Assembly: GCA_004794785.1 (NCBI GenBank)
Contig: SJOL01003093.1
Location: 103,509 to 167,508, forward strand
Source: Opisthorchis felineus
Taxonomy: Eukaryota > Platyhelminthes > Trematoda > Opisthorchiida > Opisthorchiidae
Reading direction: 5' to 3'
Length of the DNA: 64,000 nucleotides
Shown: in pieces, positions 1-12,962 of the stretch
Position numbering within the stretch: position 1 is the stretch's first letter
How the letters are laid out: each line of letters starts with the position of its first letter
The notes under the pieces: generated by a model
What the model was told of the DNA's origin: nothing
Seen by the model: only the letters and a program-made list of their open reading frames with translations
The model's database searches: none
Position numbers and translations under genes: made by a program

Positions 1-907
1 TCCAATACGATGGTCACGTGAGTGCGTGCGCCAGAACGAATGGTTGGACCGCGATGGCCAGCGTCACAGCAACGGGCTTAATCTTGAAGTTAGCACAAAC
101 GAGCGGTTAGAGGTATGCGCATGCGCGTGTGCGCCTATGGCGGCAGAGAGCTAGTGCCGGTTGTCGATTGGTCAGCAAGTCAGGGGACATGCTGCCGGTT
201 GCCAGAGCTTGCATGCGATCGGTGATTGATCACATGATGGAACATGTGAAACAACTGTGACTTAATCGGATTCCATCGAATTCGGAATGGGTTGCAAAAC
301 ATAGCCCCCGGGATGAAAGATTCCAATAGAAGACCTATATAGTTGATGAAATGAAACGCTGGAAAAGAAAATTCGACCTGTAATACTATCTGTATGTGTA
401 GAACACATGCAGACAAAGAAATGTAACAAATGAGAGAATTCGGATATTGTTCAGCTAACACCAAGACCCTATAATTCGCCAGCTTGAAGATTTTTTGAAA
501 ATTTTCGGTCCTAGAAAACTCATTTTACGTGTTTCAACCGACTTGAAGTTACTTGAGTTCTCAAATTAAAATGCATAATTCATAGACAGCTATAGATACC
601 TACTCTGTCCGTCATTGTGGGAGCCGGATCAATTCAAATTGCTGCACCATCATCAAGCCGAAGGTTTACTCTGCGTTGACGTGCGACTGAGAACCATTCA
701 ATAAACTACTACCGCTCATTTACAGGTCGAACTGCCCATGCAAATGGGAAACGGTTTTTGTGTTAATGGCCAGTGGATGAATACATCGGTGGGACGCCAC
801 ACATAGTACTAAGCAGAACATGGTATGGAAAACGGACGCAAGAAGTCTAAACAAATTTGCGTGAATGATGTTTTTGCTTAGACGCAATACATTACTGATA
901 AAATTGC
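1..907. other. Unassigned DNA, no gene recognised
   Basis: I see no recognisable gene, RNA or repeat here. The open frames present are of the short length expected by chance, and none shows a familiar motif. Confidence 0.5.
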
Positions 908-1104
908 TGAAAACCCCTCGACAGCCCATGATCGGTTTTGCCCTTCTTGTATTGCGATATCACGAATATCGTACTAAATAAAACATGACGTGGCCTAGTG
1001 CAACAAACTTAGTTGAAGAATACCACCATAAACGGGAGATTCAGCCAAATTCAGATGAGTCTTCCGTCAAAACCAAATTCGTACACAAATGAGAGTACTT
1101 GATG
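908..1104 (-). repeat. Hammerhead-bearing dispersed repeat, copy A (interrupted)
   Basis: This copy shares two blocks with the copies near 5.3, 12.8 and 27.3 kb. The block at about 908-950 corresponds to the 3' half of the ribozyme on the minus strand. The block at about 1023-1104 carries the hairpin with arms acgggaga and tcttccgt. Between them about 70 bp of unrelated sequence replaces the CTGATGA box, so this copy cannot form a hammerhead. The RTE-like fragment starting at about 1113 abuts its end. Confidence 0.55.
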
Positions 1105-1112
1105 TTTTCTCT

Positions 1113-1829
1113 TGCTTGACGGTTCGCCACTTTCCCTGAATCTCAAAAGACATGTATATCACGCCACAGTGCGGGCTGTTTTGTTGTATGGCTGTGAGAC
1201 CTGGCCTGTTCGAGCAGCGGAACTGAGACGTCTTCATGTGTTCGACAACCGTTGTCTCAGGACCGTAGCTCGTGTGAGTTGGTGTCGGAGAATCCACAAC
1301 GAGGCAATTAGAAAGCGAGTTCTTGGTTGTGCAACAGGAACTTCCATTGAAGAGTGTGTCTAGCACCAAAAGCTGCGTTGGTTAGGCCATGGACTGCGTA
1401 TGCCGAACCATCGTTTGCTGTTTTCCGTGCCCAATTCAGAGTGGCGGAAGCAGAGAGGTGGCCAACCCTTGACCTGGCAGATGGGTATGAAGGAGATTAC
1501 GAAACGTTTGGGTGCTGTCGGCACTACTCGCCTTCTCGGATTGGAACCGCGTGATTCCCACTGCGCCTGGTTGGAGACGCTGCATGCTATGGTTGCTAAT
1601 CGATGTCAATGGCGTCCGTGTTGTCAGTTTCTATCCAGATTGCCTGAATGAGTGTCTGGAGGTGTAGGCACCTTGGAATGATTGTAGTCATGTAGCACTA
1701 AGTCACTTCCCTGTCCACCTTTATTCTTTCCTTCACGATAAGGCTTTCAAATGAATCATGGTTGTATGGCAGCGAAGCATCAGTGTTGAACACTGATATC
1801 ATGCTGTCCATGATGATGATGATGATGAC
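1113..1829 (+). mobile_element. 5'-truncated RTE-like non-LTR retrotransposon, C-terminal RT remnant
   Basis: The frame from 1112 to 1651 encodes the C-terminal part of a non-LTR reverse transcriptase: a block with LLYGCETW, then RLHVFDNRCLR, then RWLGHGLRMP, RGGQPLTW and a final WRPC motif ending in TGA at 1649-1651. A single in-frame TAG at 1361-1363 breaks it. The protein after the stop is in the same frame, so the damage is one point mutation plus 5' truncation. After the stop comes a 3' UTR with a block at 1774-1800 that recurs near 39.86 kb, ending in a (TGA)n microsatellite at 1808-1829. Truncated 5' ends and short-repeat 3' tails are typical of RTE-clade elements copied by target-primed reverse transcription. 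RTE is inferred from motif style, not from a search. Confidence 0.8.
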
Positions 1830-4800
1830 TGAGTTAGGTTTTGGGCCATATCTTTCAGCGAACTGGGCCAACAATAATCCTCATGCTTCAGACCTCACCC
1901 AAGAAGATGGGCTGATCCGACAGGAACTAGTCCAGCAATTATTTTCTTCATACTTCTGCATCAAGTCATTGTCCACCCATCTACCTCCTCTCATGGAAAG
2001 AAGGTCCGAAGTGGTAACCGTTGAGAAGGCATTCCGGGCACATGTCTGGGCCGGTGTATGGAAATTGTGCTGTGGGCCTAAATCTGTTTGCGCCAAGCAC
2101 GTGATGATGCACTTCATAATCGTTGAAAAGGGTGCTCCTGTCACAAGTGTGGAACACTGCAAGCAACGATTGTTGAGAACTACCAGCTTATGAAAAGTAG
2201 TAACTGGATTTCGCGGTCATACGATAATACAGCCTAAACTGTGGCATTATAAACTCCGATTTTCACGGGAAGGTGAGTGTCGCGTTGGTGCCGCGAGTCT
2301 ATTAGATTGGCGATTGGAAATTCGTCTAATAATTGTTTCTCCCATGTCATAATCAGTTATACCCAAATGGACAGGGCCGTTGATGATCTAGCCTGTCACT
2401 AATCAAGTTGAAATCGAGTGCAAGTGTCACCAATAGTGGGTATTTTACACAATTTCGGCGCAAAGCATATGCTAGACCGTCCCACCTTGACTACCGGAGA
2501 GTTAAGTGCGTTCTGCAAGCTTTGAGCGCACTGAACGAGCAACGCAATATAGTTTGCATACTCCTGTACCCGGGAGAGACATCAACCTGCCGTCTATTTT
2601 GCGTTCTACAACCTTTAGGTGGATGTAATCGGTGGTAGAATTCAGATGGAATAGATACATGGAGGAAACATTGACGCACTCTATTCGAGATGTTAAACGG
2701 CGATGTGAATGTTCGGACTTTTTCACTGGTTTCGCTGCATGCCATACTTAAGACGACAGAATAGTTTTCAGAAACCATGCTGGATAACAAGCAGCTAGTA
2801 GTACCCCCATACCAACAAAATCAAAGGCTGTCTTTATGTCCGAGAGTGCCATTACCGAGGGTCTATGACAAGTGTGGCGATACTCTAAAAGCTGCTAGAG
2901 AGTAGAGATGCGATCAAATCACGAAACTCAGCACACATTTTACGCATTTTCAGCTCGCGATCAGCAGATAGCCTTTATAGGAGGATAGAAGCTATGGGGA
3001 TGAAAGCAACTCGCTGATTTTTCTTGCAACTGACTGGACATCCCACAGGACAGAGCAAGTAGCACATCCAAATGGTGAGCACGTTGCCACTTCCTAGTCA
3101 GACTACCTAACTAGGGCTTGTTGTTGTGCGTTCCGCTTGTGTTGGGCAAGGTGCGCTGAATCGACCTTGTTGACTGTACCTTTCTCCGACCTGGTGCTTA
3201 TTTTAATGTCGTCCGAAGTTGTGGGTCATCTTGCTCTTTATCTTCATTCCTGAGAATAGGCTCTTCCTTATTGTGTGCCTATTCGCGTTTCTTCCTGCTA
3301 CATACTAGGGCATTTACCCTAGCATTCACTATTGGTATGCTGCTGTCAATGATTCCGCTTGCGACATTGATACGCGGGTCGCACGGTTCAAGAGTGTGCG
3401 GGTTGCATCAAAGCACGGCAGTTAGAAAGTCATTGCACATGTCAAATATTTAGTCAGGAACCAAGAGAAGAAAGCAACATACACACGCACATTACCAGAA
3501 GAAGCTGTCGGTGACTACGGAAAACTGTTCTCATGTATGCGACACGGCGGTCTGTCTCGGCGGAGGGGGAGGGGCTGAAAACCTCGATTCCACCTATAAA
3601 ATATCTGGAGTCTCAAGGTAAAGTGCTTCAGTATAGTAATTTCGACCAGCATCCTATGTATAGTTGCGTTTTCAGATTCTTAATGAGGGAGATACATTTC
3701 GCAAAATGTAGTGGATACCTTAGTCTCACTCAGACGATAGCGGTTATGAATTCAAATAAGTTGCGGCTCTACACGCAGAAAGAAGAGGATTCTACAACAG
3801 CGTGAGGTTTCAGGCAACAGTAGGGTCTTTACTAACGTGCTGCAGATGCTATGAAGTGCTAAGAAGGCAATACCTGGACAACCTCAAAACACCTCTGCCC
3901 TCGTGCTTCTTACAGGCGGCACGGCAGCCGTGCACTCAAGGGATGCTGACAGAGGGATAGCGTGGTCTGACTAAGCCAACATAAGACCGGTCATACGAGG
4001 GTTCCTCCACCTAGCCAAGCAATACCTGCATTCCTTGTACCACTGAAAGAGACACGAGTTTGAAAGGTTCATCAATACCTAAGGACCACCTCGTAGGATA
4101 GAGTTGGTCACTCAATAATGAGTAAATAACATCTCCACCAAACTTTATGCGAACACCAGAGTGCTCAGTTTATTCAACCTAACAGAGAAAATGCTGGCCT
4201 GCTATGCAGACAGAACTCTATACTATTGTGAGCGGTTAATAGGCCCGTCGAGTGCCCTGTATGACTTACAGTTCGTTTAACGCGACTGAGTAAAATCCCA
4301 TCTGAAAAGGGATCCAGCGTTTCAACAAGACGCTCATTAAGCGTAGAACAAATAAACCTGTACATTTTATTTCACGGGCACGGTCAGGCATCAAGGGGCA
4401 TTGAGACAGATCAAGTCAAGTTGTGGAGAAGACTCACTTGGAGCTGGAAGATAATGAAGAAGATCAAAGTGTAAACACGATCCATGATGGTAGCACCTAT
4501 AGCAGTATTGCTTTGTTCTGTAGGTTGAGACGAGTGTTTGCGTTGTGATGCAGTGCTTTTCAGCAAGGCAAGGCGATCACATATTTTCTGCAACGGGATA
4601 GAATACATCCAGAAAAGAAAGACTAGCTGGCGTTGAGAGACAACAATTCAAAGATAAGTGGAAGGACGGAGGAGCAATGACAGTTAGCTGGTGGAGCCTG
4701 GGAGTGTAGATGTTGTAATAAAAAACCGAACCACCTATACAGAAGGTACTGAGGAGTATAGGAGGCATGTTATCAACATACCTCATGCAACATCAGCAAT

Positions 4801-5278
4801 TCAACACAGGGGAATTGGATGAAGCAGAGATATATTTCAGGTTGCATGTAACTGATCAATTTATTGACGGAGGGCCTAGAGCTATGTAAAATGAATCAGT
4901 TGCAACGTCACTATCAGAATCCTGTGATGAGATACACTAATAAGATATCACGGGTCGCCGGACTAGTTAAAAGTCACCTTTTAGAGAAATAAGGTGAGCG
5001 AAAGTCGACGAAATCGTGTCGGAAGCATTAGAGACGGAAGAGGTGTGCCACAAACCCCGAGAGTTCCAGACGCGATCGATTACTCGCACATATGATGACC
5101 GCTACATACCAATAATTAGCTGCTTGATCTAGAACTGTCCCTTAGACATTCGTGCCGTTGTTTCCTGCAGTATTCTCAATGTCTTCCACAAGACGTCCTA
5201 GTTCGCAAGTAGCAATTATGTGCAGCTATCTGCCGTTTTGGTGAAACTGAACTAAACGCAAAACGCTACTCATAAGGG
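1830..5278. other. Unassigned DNA
   Basis: Nothing supportable apart from a possible SINE remnant at 3865-3957. The open frame at 1762-2193 begins inside the microsatellite tail of the RTE-like element and has no recognisable motif. Confidence 0.45.
3865..3957 (+). repeat. Possible degraded tRNA-derived SINE remnant (3' part)
   Basis: The phrase ccctcgtgcttct at 3898-3910, followed by ggcggcacggcagcc, matches the conserved 3' body of the SINE copies at 30.7, 36.4 and 43.9 kb (ccctcgtgcttcc, then a ggcatggcagc-like block). The tRNA-like head is absent. The match is short and could be chance. Confidence 0.25.
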
Positions 5279-5345
5279 TGCTGAAAACTCTCCGATAGCC
5301 CACGACCGCTTTCACCCTTCTTGGGACTCATCAGGTAGGCGCAGT
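5279..5345 (-). ncRNA. Hammerhead ribozyme in dispersed repeat, copy B (best copy)
   Basis: On the minus strand, 5340 to 5298 reads as a type I hammerhead core. CTGATGA lies at 5334-5328. Stem II is GTCCC/AGGGT with loop AAGA; it includes G-T wobbles and one C-A mismatch. GAAA follows, then a very short stem III and the cleavage trinucleotide GTC at 5306-5304. Stem I pairs GCCTAC (5340-5335) with GTGGGC (5303-5298), six pairs including one G-T wobble. One position in the minimal stem III differs from the consensus of the other copies (G for C). Self-cleaving hammerheads of this minimal form occur in schistosome Sm-alpha repeats and animal retrozymes (established knowledge). Activity here is inferred. 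Confidence 0.6.
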
Positions 5346-7654
5346 CCCTCAAACTTATGCGATAATCGCAGGCACAATAGGTCATTTCACATACATGGGT
5401 ATCACATCGATCTCAATTCCCTTACGTATTCTTTCCATGTTCTCTTCCAAATTTCGTACATTCCCGAGTCTCGGGTGGATGCTCAAATGTATGTCGTAAC
5501 CAGTGTTCGTATACTCGGTCTTAATGTGCTTTCGAATTCAGGTGTCTCATTATATTTATTGCCTTTCACTGCCATGAACATTACAGGCTCTTCCCCGGAC
5601 CAATAATTCAGGAGCAGTGCTTTATAGGCCAAACTAAATTAAAATTTGGTGCATTTCCGGAAGTCGGAGCCGTGCTGACAGAACATGACAGTACGTGTTG
5701 AGTCGGGAGTCAAACTAACCTTACGAAACTGTTTTCACGAAATAACAATACGGAATTTGTGTATGATTCAGGCGTCTGTAACGACAGTTGACTGCAAGTC
5801 CCGATAGGCGAGTCAATCAATCGACACAAACAGGACAGCTACTAGGCAGGTGTTTATTTCTCGTGAAAGCCCATCATTTGGATTAGGCAATAGACGTCCT
5901 GTTTCATGGTACTGGATTAAGTGCGTTGTCCTTTATCACTTCCGGTCCCATCTTTCTCTGTGCTATTCGACCGTCTCGCTGATCTCTGCTAATGTTTGAA
6001 GGAGGACAGCTGTATGCTGAGATATGGGAATTAGTGCGGAGGAGGTGGAAAGTGGTGGTTGTCTACGGTTCCCCTGTGAATAATTCGAGGTAATCAAGAT
6101 TTGGTGTATCATGCGACAAAAAAAGAAGTGTGAATCCCAACAGTAAACTGGTTAGGGGGCACAATGAGCAAAACATCTGCCGCGAAGAAATCACTCACCA
6201 TATTAGATCAGAGACAAACTACCCAAGGCAATACGGTTAAGCTCAACCTCCGTGCCTTGCCTCTCCGAGGGCATAGTTGAATAAGTCCTGTTTCATCATG
6301 GTAGTAATGAAATCCATATCATTCTAAGTCTGACCAAAAGCGTATTCAAGGGTTGCATCTGCGTTATAAACAATCGTGCCGTATCCTCGGCTTAGGTCTG
6401 TGGCGCCGAATCGTGAGGTACGATCTTGGAGTGTGGTCCCAACGGTACTTGTACGATTATTTTAGTTGGTGTCGAAAATTTCAAACTACTGATGAGCCGA
6501 ATCGATCCACGGCAGCTGAGTTGCATTGCTATCAATTGAGGGGGACTTGTATTAACTACAGGCAATGGAATGTCTGTACTCAAGGATAGTTACAGAGGGC
6601 GTTATTAGATTAAGGAAGTAGTTTATAGCTAAATTTAATTGACTCATCATCCGGTCGCCGCCATTCATCACCTCGGTTCAGTCAACTCCGTTCCAAAACA
6701 GAAGTTCCTAACTTGAAACAGAGGTCACACAATCCAGATAAAGCAGTGTGACTTTTTGAAGATTTTGCAAACTGACAAAGATGCTTAGAAACGTTCCTTG
6801 CGAATCTAACCCAGACTGATGATCGTTGCTGAAGCTTTTGCAGCACAAACAGGTCTCTTCTGGAGAAGAACGCCTCTGATCTTACTGTTTATTGATTATC
6901 TGTCATGCCAGCGACTTTCCTTACTGGTCCTGTCCACATGACCAAACGAGTCTACGCACTGAGTGTGACCCGGCAGAAGTTATCGGGGGAAAACTGTAGC
7001 AAGCCCTACTTCGATAAAGCAAGATGACTATGTCAACACCAGGGTACGGGGTTAAATCGGAGATTCACATAGAATTTTGTGCACTTCTGGTCTGGAACAC
7101 GGTTCGACGATTTATTAAAAGAGCACAGGACAAACATTTACCGAATCGTTGGAAATGTACACGGGCATGATTGAGCGTTGAGCATTCAAGGGGAACATTA
7201 CCGGCACTATACTGCAGACCTGTCGCAATCAGGTGTTACAGGAAGGTAACATACAGTGAACATGTAAATCGAAGGCTGGACAAATTAGCCTGAGTTACAG
7301 GACGGCACACTTAAAATGGGAAGTCGTAGGCAAACGGTAATCGAGTGGAACAGAGAGCTAGCACATGTTTGACCACCCCATTCAGGACAGGTAATCACAT
7401 GCATTTGTTCTAGCCTAATCTAGACAAAGACACCGCTGTGGAAGAGGTACCATATGAAACATAACCTTGAAAGTTAAATCGGGTAGCTTCATTTGAATAT
7501 TGCCACTTTGACCAGCAACTTCACCCAAATGCAATCACACACTAAAGAGATCTTTTCATACCAACGAGGTGTGCGGCACAAGATGCCAATATTTGAAAGA
7601 TGCTTGCCTATCAGCCAGTTTAATTACCAGCCGCCGTTGAGGACCACCTGACGT
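5346..7654. other. Unassigned DNA
   Basis: No gene, RNA or repeat recognised. The open frame at 6353-6589 has an overlapping frame on the other strand and no motif. Confidence 0.45.
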
Positions 7655-7735
7655 AGAATAGTATAAACCAGAGATTCAGCTGAAGTTCAGTTGAGTCTCC
7701 CATTAAAATGATCTAAACTTGTGAACGGGTACTAA
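7655..7735 (-). repeat. Hammerhead-repeat family fragment, copy C (no ribozyme core)
   Basis: The central hairpin block of the family (gagattcagctg, then cagttgagtctccc) is recognisable. The sequence where CTGATGA should lie is degraded to a partial match only. No catalytic core remains. Confidence 0.4.
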
Positions 7736-10700
7736 CTTTTCAGTTAGTTAACCAGCTAAAGGACCTAAAAGCCGAAAACCACCATCGCACGTTCCCTCTT
7801 GGGACGTGTTACTGTTTATCAGTGCACCGGACACCAAAACAGAGTAGGTAGTGTTGAGAAAACCAATGCCATTTCGCATACACTATCTTCAGTTCAGCTT
7901 CAATAATTGAAATTTATCGACAACAGAATACGGAATTGTGATAGGATATCCTTTGACTCCTCTCGTAAGAGGTCTAGTTAGTCCAGAAACTCAGAACCTA
8001 AGTACGCCCACTGAGCAATGTGCGCTGTACGGTCGTTACATAGATGATAGGACAATACCAGCCCAACCGACGTCTTCGATTCAACTCGCACTAAGATCGG
8101 GTCTATTCGTTACTGGATTTTCCTGAATTTGACATTCTAGAGAAGGCTAGAGGGGACCAGTGCACAGACCAGGTCAATGATTATGGGTCATACATGAACG
8201 GTAAGCACTTCAAAAGACCAATTTGTTTAACGCCAGATGGCAATTTCTACAACAGATAATGAGTTGGATTGGACAATAGAATCGGAGATGCTCTAGAACC
8301 CGATTCAGTAAGTAGGCCATCCATTTCTGGAGAAATTTCACCGCTCCTGCAGGAACAACAGGGCTAATGAGAGACAATCTGTTGAACTGTCTTCTGGTGA
8401 ATTCCTCTAATCCGACTTAGTAGCACGTGGGCCATCGCACGTATGAACTGCATGAAAAGAAAGCACAAGAACCAAACTAACAGCATAAGTCAATATCACC
8501 ATCCCTCGTACGTTTTCCGGATACCTCACCAGCAGTGGAGATACGTTGCACCATGCTCCCGCCCGCAGATAGTAAAGAGGCACGGTTGATACCTCAGCTG
8601 TTCCCCTGAAACCAATCTCCAAAAAGCGACTGAAATATCACACCCAAACAAACTTGGGGTAATTCAGTATCCTGAACATACTGTTATTCTAACGAATGCC
8701 TCCACAAGCTTCTCTTCATGTCCCCACAAAAACGTTATCCGACAGCAATGCCTGAACTCAAAACTAATGAAAACTTGTTGCGTTCTCTGGGTTGAGGCAA
8801 AGTAGTACGAATCGAAGGCGGAAAAGCGGCTTCATTTTGAATATTTTTGGCTTGGTTATTCTACCGCTGTATCTGGGCGTACATACTTTTAATTATGACA
8901 CCTAACCGACCATGTCCTAATGAATAACATTCCGTCGGCCATACAGAAGAACTGCATTGGCCAACAAAAAACTCGTAGGATTAGAGGGGAGTTGTGTCTC
9001 GGAGGTAATTTCGGTAGCAGGGACAAAACCGCGGTCGTATTAGAGAAAGGGTTGTTACATAGAAGGTCCTGGGGGGGGTGTTATACTGACCACATGGCTG
9101 CTATGAAACGTAGGCCTATGCATGATATAATATAGCTGGGACGGGGAGAAAAACAATCTCTTCACAGAGTAACGTGAATGGTCACTCACCTTAAGGTATA
9201 GAGTGTTTACCATTTCCATGAACAGTGGAAGACAAATATGAAGAATGCCTGACACGAGATGGGATATCGTGGTGAATCCGGGCACGCTGGGACCCCACGA
9301 ATCTGTGCAAGAAGGGACAAACTAAATCATAGCGCACACACAACAGGGGTTAAGACAAAACCCGATGAGCCTATTGTTGAAATTCAAAGTGTACCGTGGG
9401 TGGTGGGGAGATTTTGAAGTTCCCAAGCCAGTGAAGTCAACAGATGCCTTAAACCCGAGAGGCATCTGTCATCCTTACTAGGAAGCATAATCAATGTGTA
9501 CAGCACTCTCCTCCCGCGACTGGCCTTTGTAACAGCCAACCGGTCGATGGAACCATGTGTTCCCGGTTAATCTGTCGACCTACTAAGCACCACCTTGTGA
9601 GTTCGCCACTCGATGGAACCCTTCGCCTCAGGTTCCGATCTACGTAATGGCAAACACCAGCATGAGATTTTGGTTTCGCATTCCGTCAATTGGTGAGTCC
9701 TCATCGTGCGTAGAACTCGTCCCTGTGATATCGTTTAAAGCACTCCGGTTGCTCCATTACCTCAACCGATCAGCGTCGTATTCAGGCAATTCATAAGTGT
9801 GATCTGACTGGTGTTGTGTCACATGGGGTATCGTATGCTATTCTACGCAGTGACACAATGTCGTTCTTCGTTCGGTGCAGAGATTGTGGCATTCAAACTA
9901 GAAGGCGCACTATCATTTTCGTTTATCCCAATCATTCAGACATGCCTGGAATATGTTAGACTGCTGATACATATCCTTCGCTGAGCTTCAAGTTTCTCCA
10001 GCGCTGGAATTTCTAATGAAGCCGTTGAACCCCACCGTAAATATTCACGTGGAAGATTTGACCAAGACCTTAGTGGTTGTGGGTCAAAATGAACCAGATT
10101 CTAATAAAGGCGGGTTCTGCGCCATTATCAATGGACGGTAGGTTTATACAACAACAAAACAATCACACTTAACAAACAATACCACTCAGTGATTTTTTCA
10201 TTCAACTAATGTCGGTATATCAACCTCGAGTTTTCTGGAAAGCTACCATTTCAGCACACTGACGAGAGCTGCACGTCTCTGCAAGGGGCAACTTAGGCTG
10301 TGGTGTGATTCAAGCATTGCAGGATTGAGGTTAGAACAATTTTAGTCAATTCTGTTGAATCGGTCAATTTTTAATCGCCCCGTCAAGTAATTCTGACCAA
10401 AATTTCCTGTACACGCAATTCGAACTGAATAAATTTGTGCGACAATTGTTTTCGTGCCCGAAATGTCAACTCTGGTATTTTCGCTTGTATCAAATTCATG
10501 TGGTTTTTTATCTCTAAATTGGCTGTATAGTTTTGTTTTAATAGCCATTGATACTGAAAATCCAGGTGCAACTTGGAGAATAACTTAAAGTGACGAGAAT
10601 AGCTGCATATAAAAAATGATGGAACAAATTACGTATCGAAGGACCAGTCCACCGGTCCAGACATTCGTCGTGTGTATACTGAAGAGAACCTAAGCTGGTT

Positions 10701-12802
10701 CAGGGACTGAGGCCTCCCTGGGTCTGGTGACCTCAAGTTGGCAACCACCGAGTTAGATGAACGCAATCACCTGGTTCTTCAATTCGATGACTGCTGCCTT
10801 TTGGTTAGGTGTTTTAGTGGAACTTCTTGGGTGAGAATCCCAGTGGTCCATCCGTCTAAGAGTGGGTACCCTGACCAATAAAAACAGACCAGCCATCAGC
10901 CAAACGTTATCCTGGCATCCTACTGGCTGCATACAACGAGATGAATAATTGAAACCCCACTAGCACTCTCAGTCACCTTTCATAAATAATGTCTACATCC
11001 AGCCCCATTCCATCTGTGGATTGCTGATATGTATAGGCAACCAATTACGCTGGTGCAATTCCGTTCGTCCGCACGGGGGATGAGCACAAAAAGGATGTGT
11101 CGATTACGTTTGGAATTTATCACTAAATTTCACTTTCAAGAGGTTGAATAAATCGCTTTTAGTCGCCACGCTGTTCACATCTTTTCGCTGGTCTACCACG
11201 AGGGGAAATTGATACGCCTAACAAGGTATCAAACATTATTTGTCCCTCTCTCCTTTCAATATAAATGCTTAAAGCATATCTTGGAACTGTATACAGTGTC
11301 TCCTTGTTTTCAGTTAAATCAAGTCAGGAAAACCACTAGATATGTGGTCCAAATCCTCATCTGTATAGACTTTGAATGACAAATGAATACTGAGAGATGC
11401 GGAGTTATTTCCCGATGGTAGCCGTAATCAATTTACGTAGATGTTTTGACTGGTAAGAGATATAGAAGTCCCTAGCAAGGAAGGAGTTATTCCATTTTTG
11501 TCGTAAAGCACAAGTTTCCAGTCGAACCTATCAGACACTCCAAATGTACGAATGAGTTTTATAGTTCGTTAGTAGTTTTCCACAAAAACTAATCTTAAGT
11601 GGAAGAAACCAAGGGAGCTCTACGTGAAAGGCCTCAGGACTTGAAGGCTGATTATGGTAAATGCTAAATGAGATTATCAAGTAATCTCCCAGGTAGTAGT
11701 TAAATGTCGTCAATCTGGGAGAAATTAGAATCAGCAAGAGCCCGTAAGGGGCCGTTTGATCGTTTCCAAGGAAATATCCATTATTTCTCAAACCAAACGA
11801 ATGTGAACTACAACCAATAGAGGCATCTGTGAGAGGTTAACTGACTCATACACCCTCAGGTTCGGTATGCCTTAGATCCGGCTATGGTACCCCGTAGGCT
11901 ATAGACGACTGGATCAACTCTGCTTCTTCTAGTGGGCATAACAGTAAGCAGACAGAAGCATCAGTTTAAGTCCAGATATCGAAACAGCGCCAAGAGATGA
12001 TAATCAGTGCACCTGCTGTATCAGACAAAAAAGCAAAAAGAAACCTCGTTTTTCGGGTGTGGTTCTCGTTCTAACCAGCTGTTTACCTGTATACAAGCAA
12101 TTAACTTCTGGTAAATAATCGAAACCTTAACAACTATTGAACCTCCCGGAAGACCTCATTATTAGCCGATCAAGGGCTTATGATCGCACTAACCGTTTGT
12201 AATATCGGACCAGTGTTGGAGCCAACTTGCCTCCGGTAAACTGCTTAAAGCTAAGAAACAGGGCCGAGCTGACCAATTTCACTCTATGATTCAACTGTAC
12301 ATGTACTCACCACTGAGGGAGTTCAAAAGGCATTCACAAGCCTTTACTATGTTAGCCACCCTGGAACTGAGAGTCAACAGATTTAAAAACCACTCCGTGA
12401 AGTAAACATGGCTGACAGTGGCATTTTGCAGCATCTCTCTGTGGGATAAACATTTACACTTCAGCTTTGAGTAGGAATTCAATCTTTCGAATGCATGCAG
12501 CGAAAATTGCATTATGTTCGAACAAAGAAATTAAACAAGAAAGCAAAGTAAAGGCTAGGACACGGCTAAAGTTCCTCGATTTAAATCCAGAACGGGGTAC
12601 ATGAGACATGAAACATCTGGTCATAACTGGGACCTTGAAAACATAGGTTGAATGAAACCGACACAAGAACCGCAGAGCATGTGTGATGAGACAAATGATA
12701 CAGAGAAAGCGGCCACTAATGGAAGTCTCCTACATATCTTAGAGTCCAGCAAAGTAAATTAAGTGTTCGCTCGTTCAATAAAAAACAGCTGTGAAGAATT
12801 TT
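7736..12802. other. Unassigned DNA
   Basis: About 5 kb in which I recognise no gene, RNA or transposon. Open frames are short and without known motifs. Confidence 0.45.
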
Positions 12803-12962
12803 CTTGAATGAAACTCTTTGACATCCCACGACTGGTTTAACCCTTCTAGGGGCTCATCAGGTAGGCACTGAATACCATAAATGGGAGATTCAGCTGGGAT
12901 TCAGTTGGATCTACCGTAGACACCAAGTTGGTGCGCAAATAAGTGCAGTTCGCGAATTTTGA
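12803..12962 (-). repeat. Hammerhead-bearing dispersed repeat, copy D (longest copy)
   Basis: This is the longest copy. It carries the ribozyme block at 12824-12866 on the minus strand and, upstream in element orientation, the hairpin block and the conserved block ending in cagttcgcga. CTGATGA is intact, stem I (GCCTAC against GTGGGA) is nearly intact, and stem II (GCCC/GGGT) is strong. The required GAAA is TAAA, so catalysis is expected to be lost. Together with copy B it defines the consensus. Confidence 0.6.
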
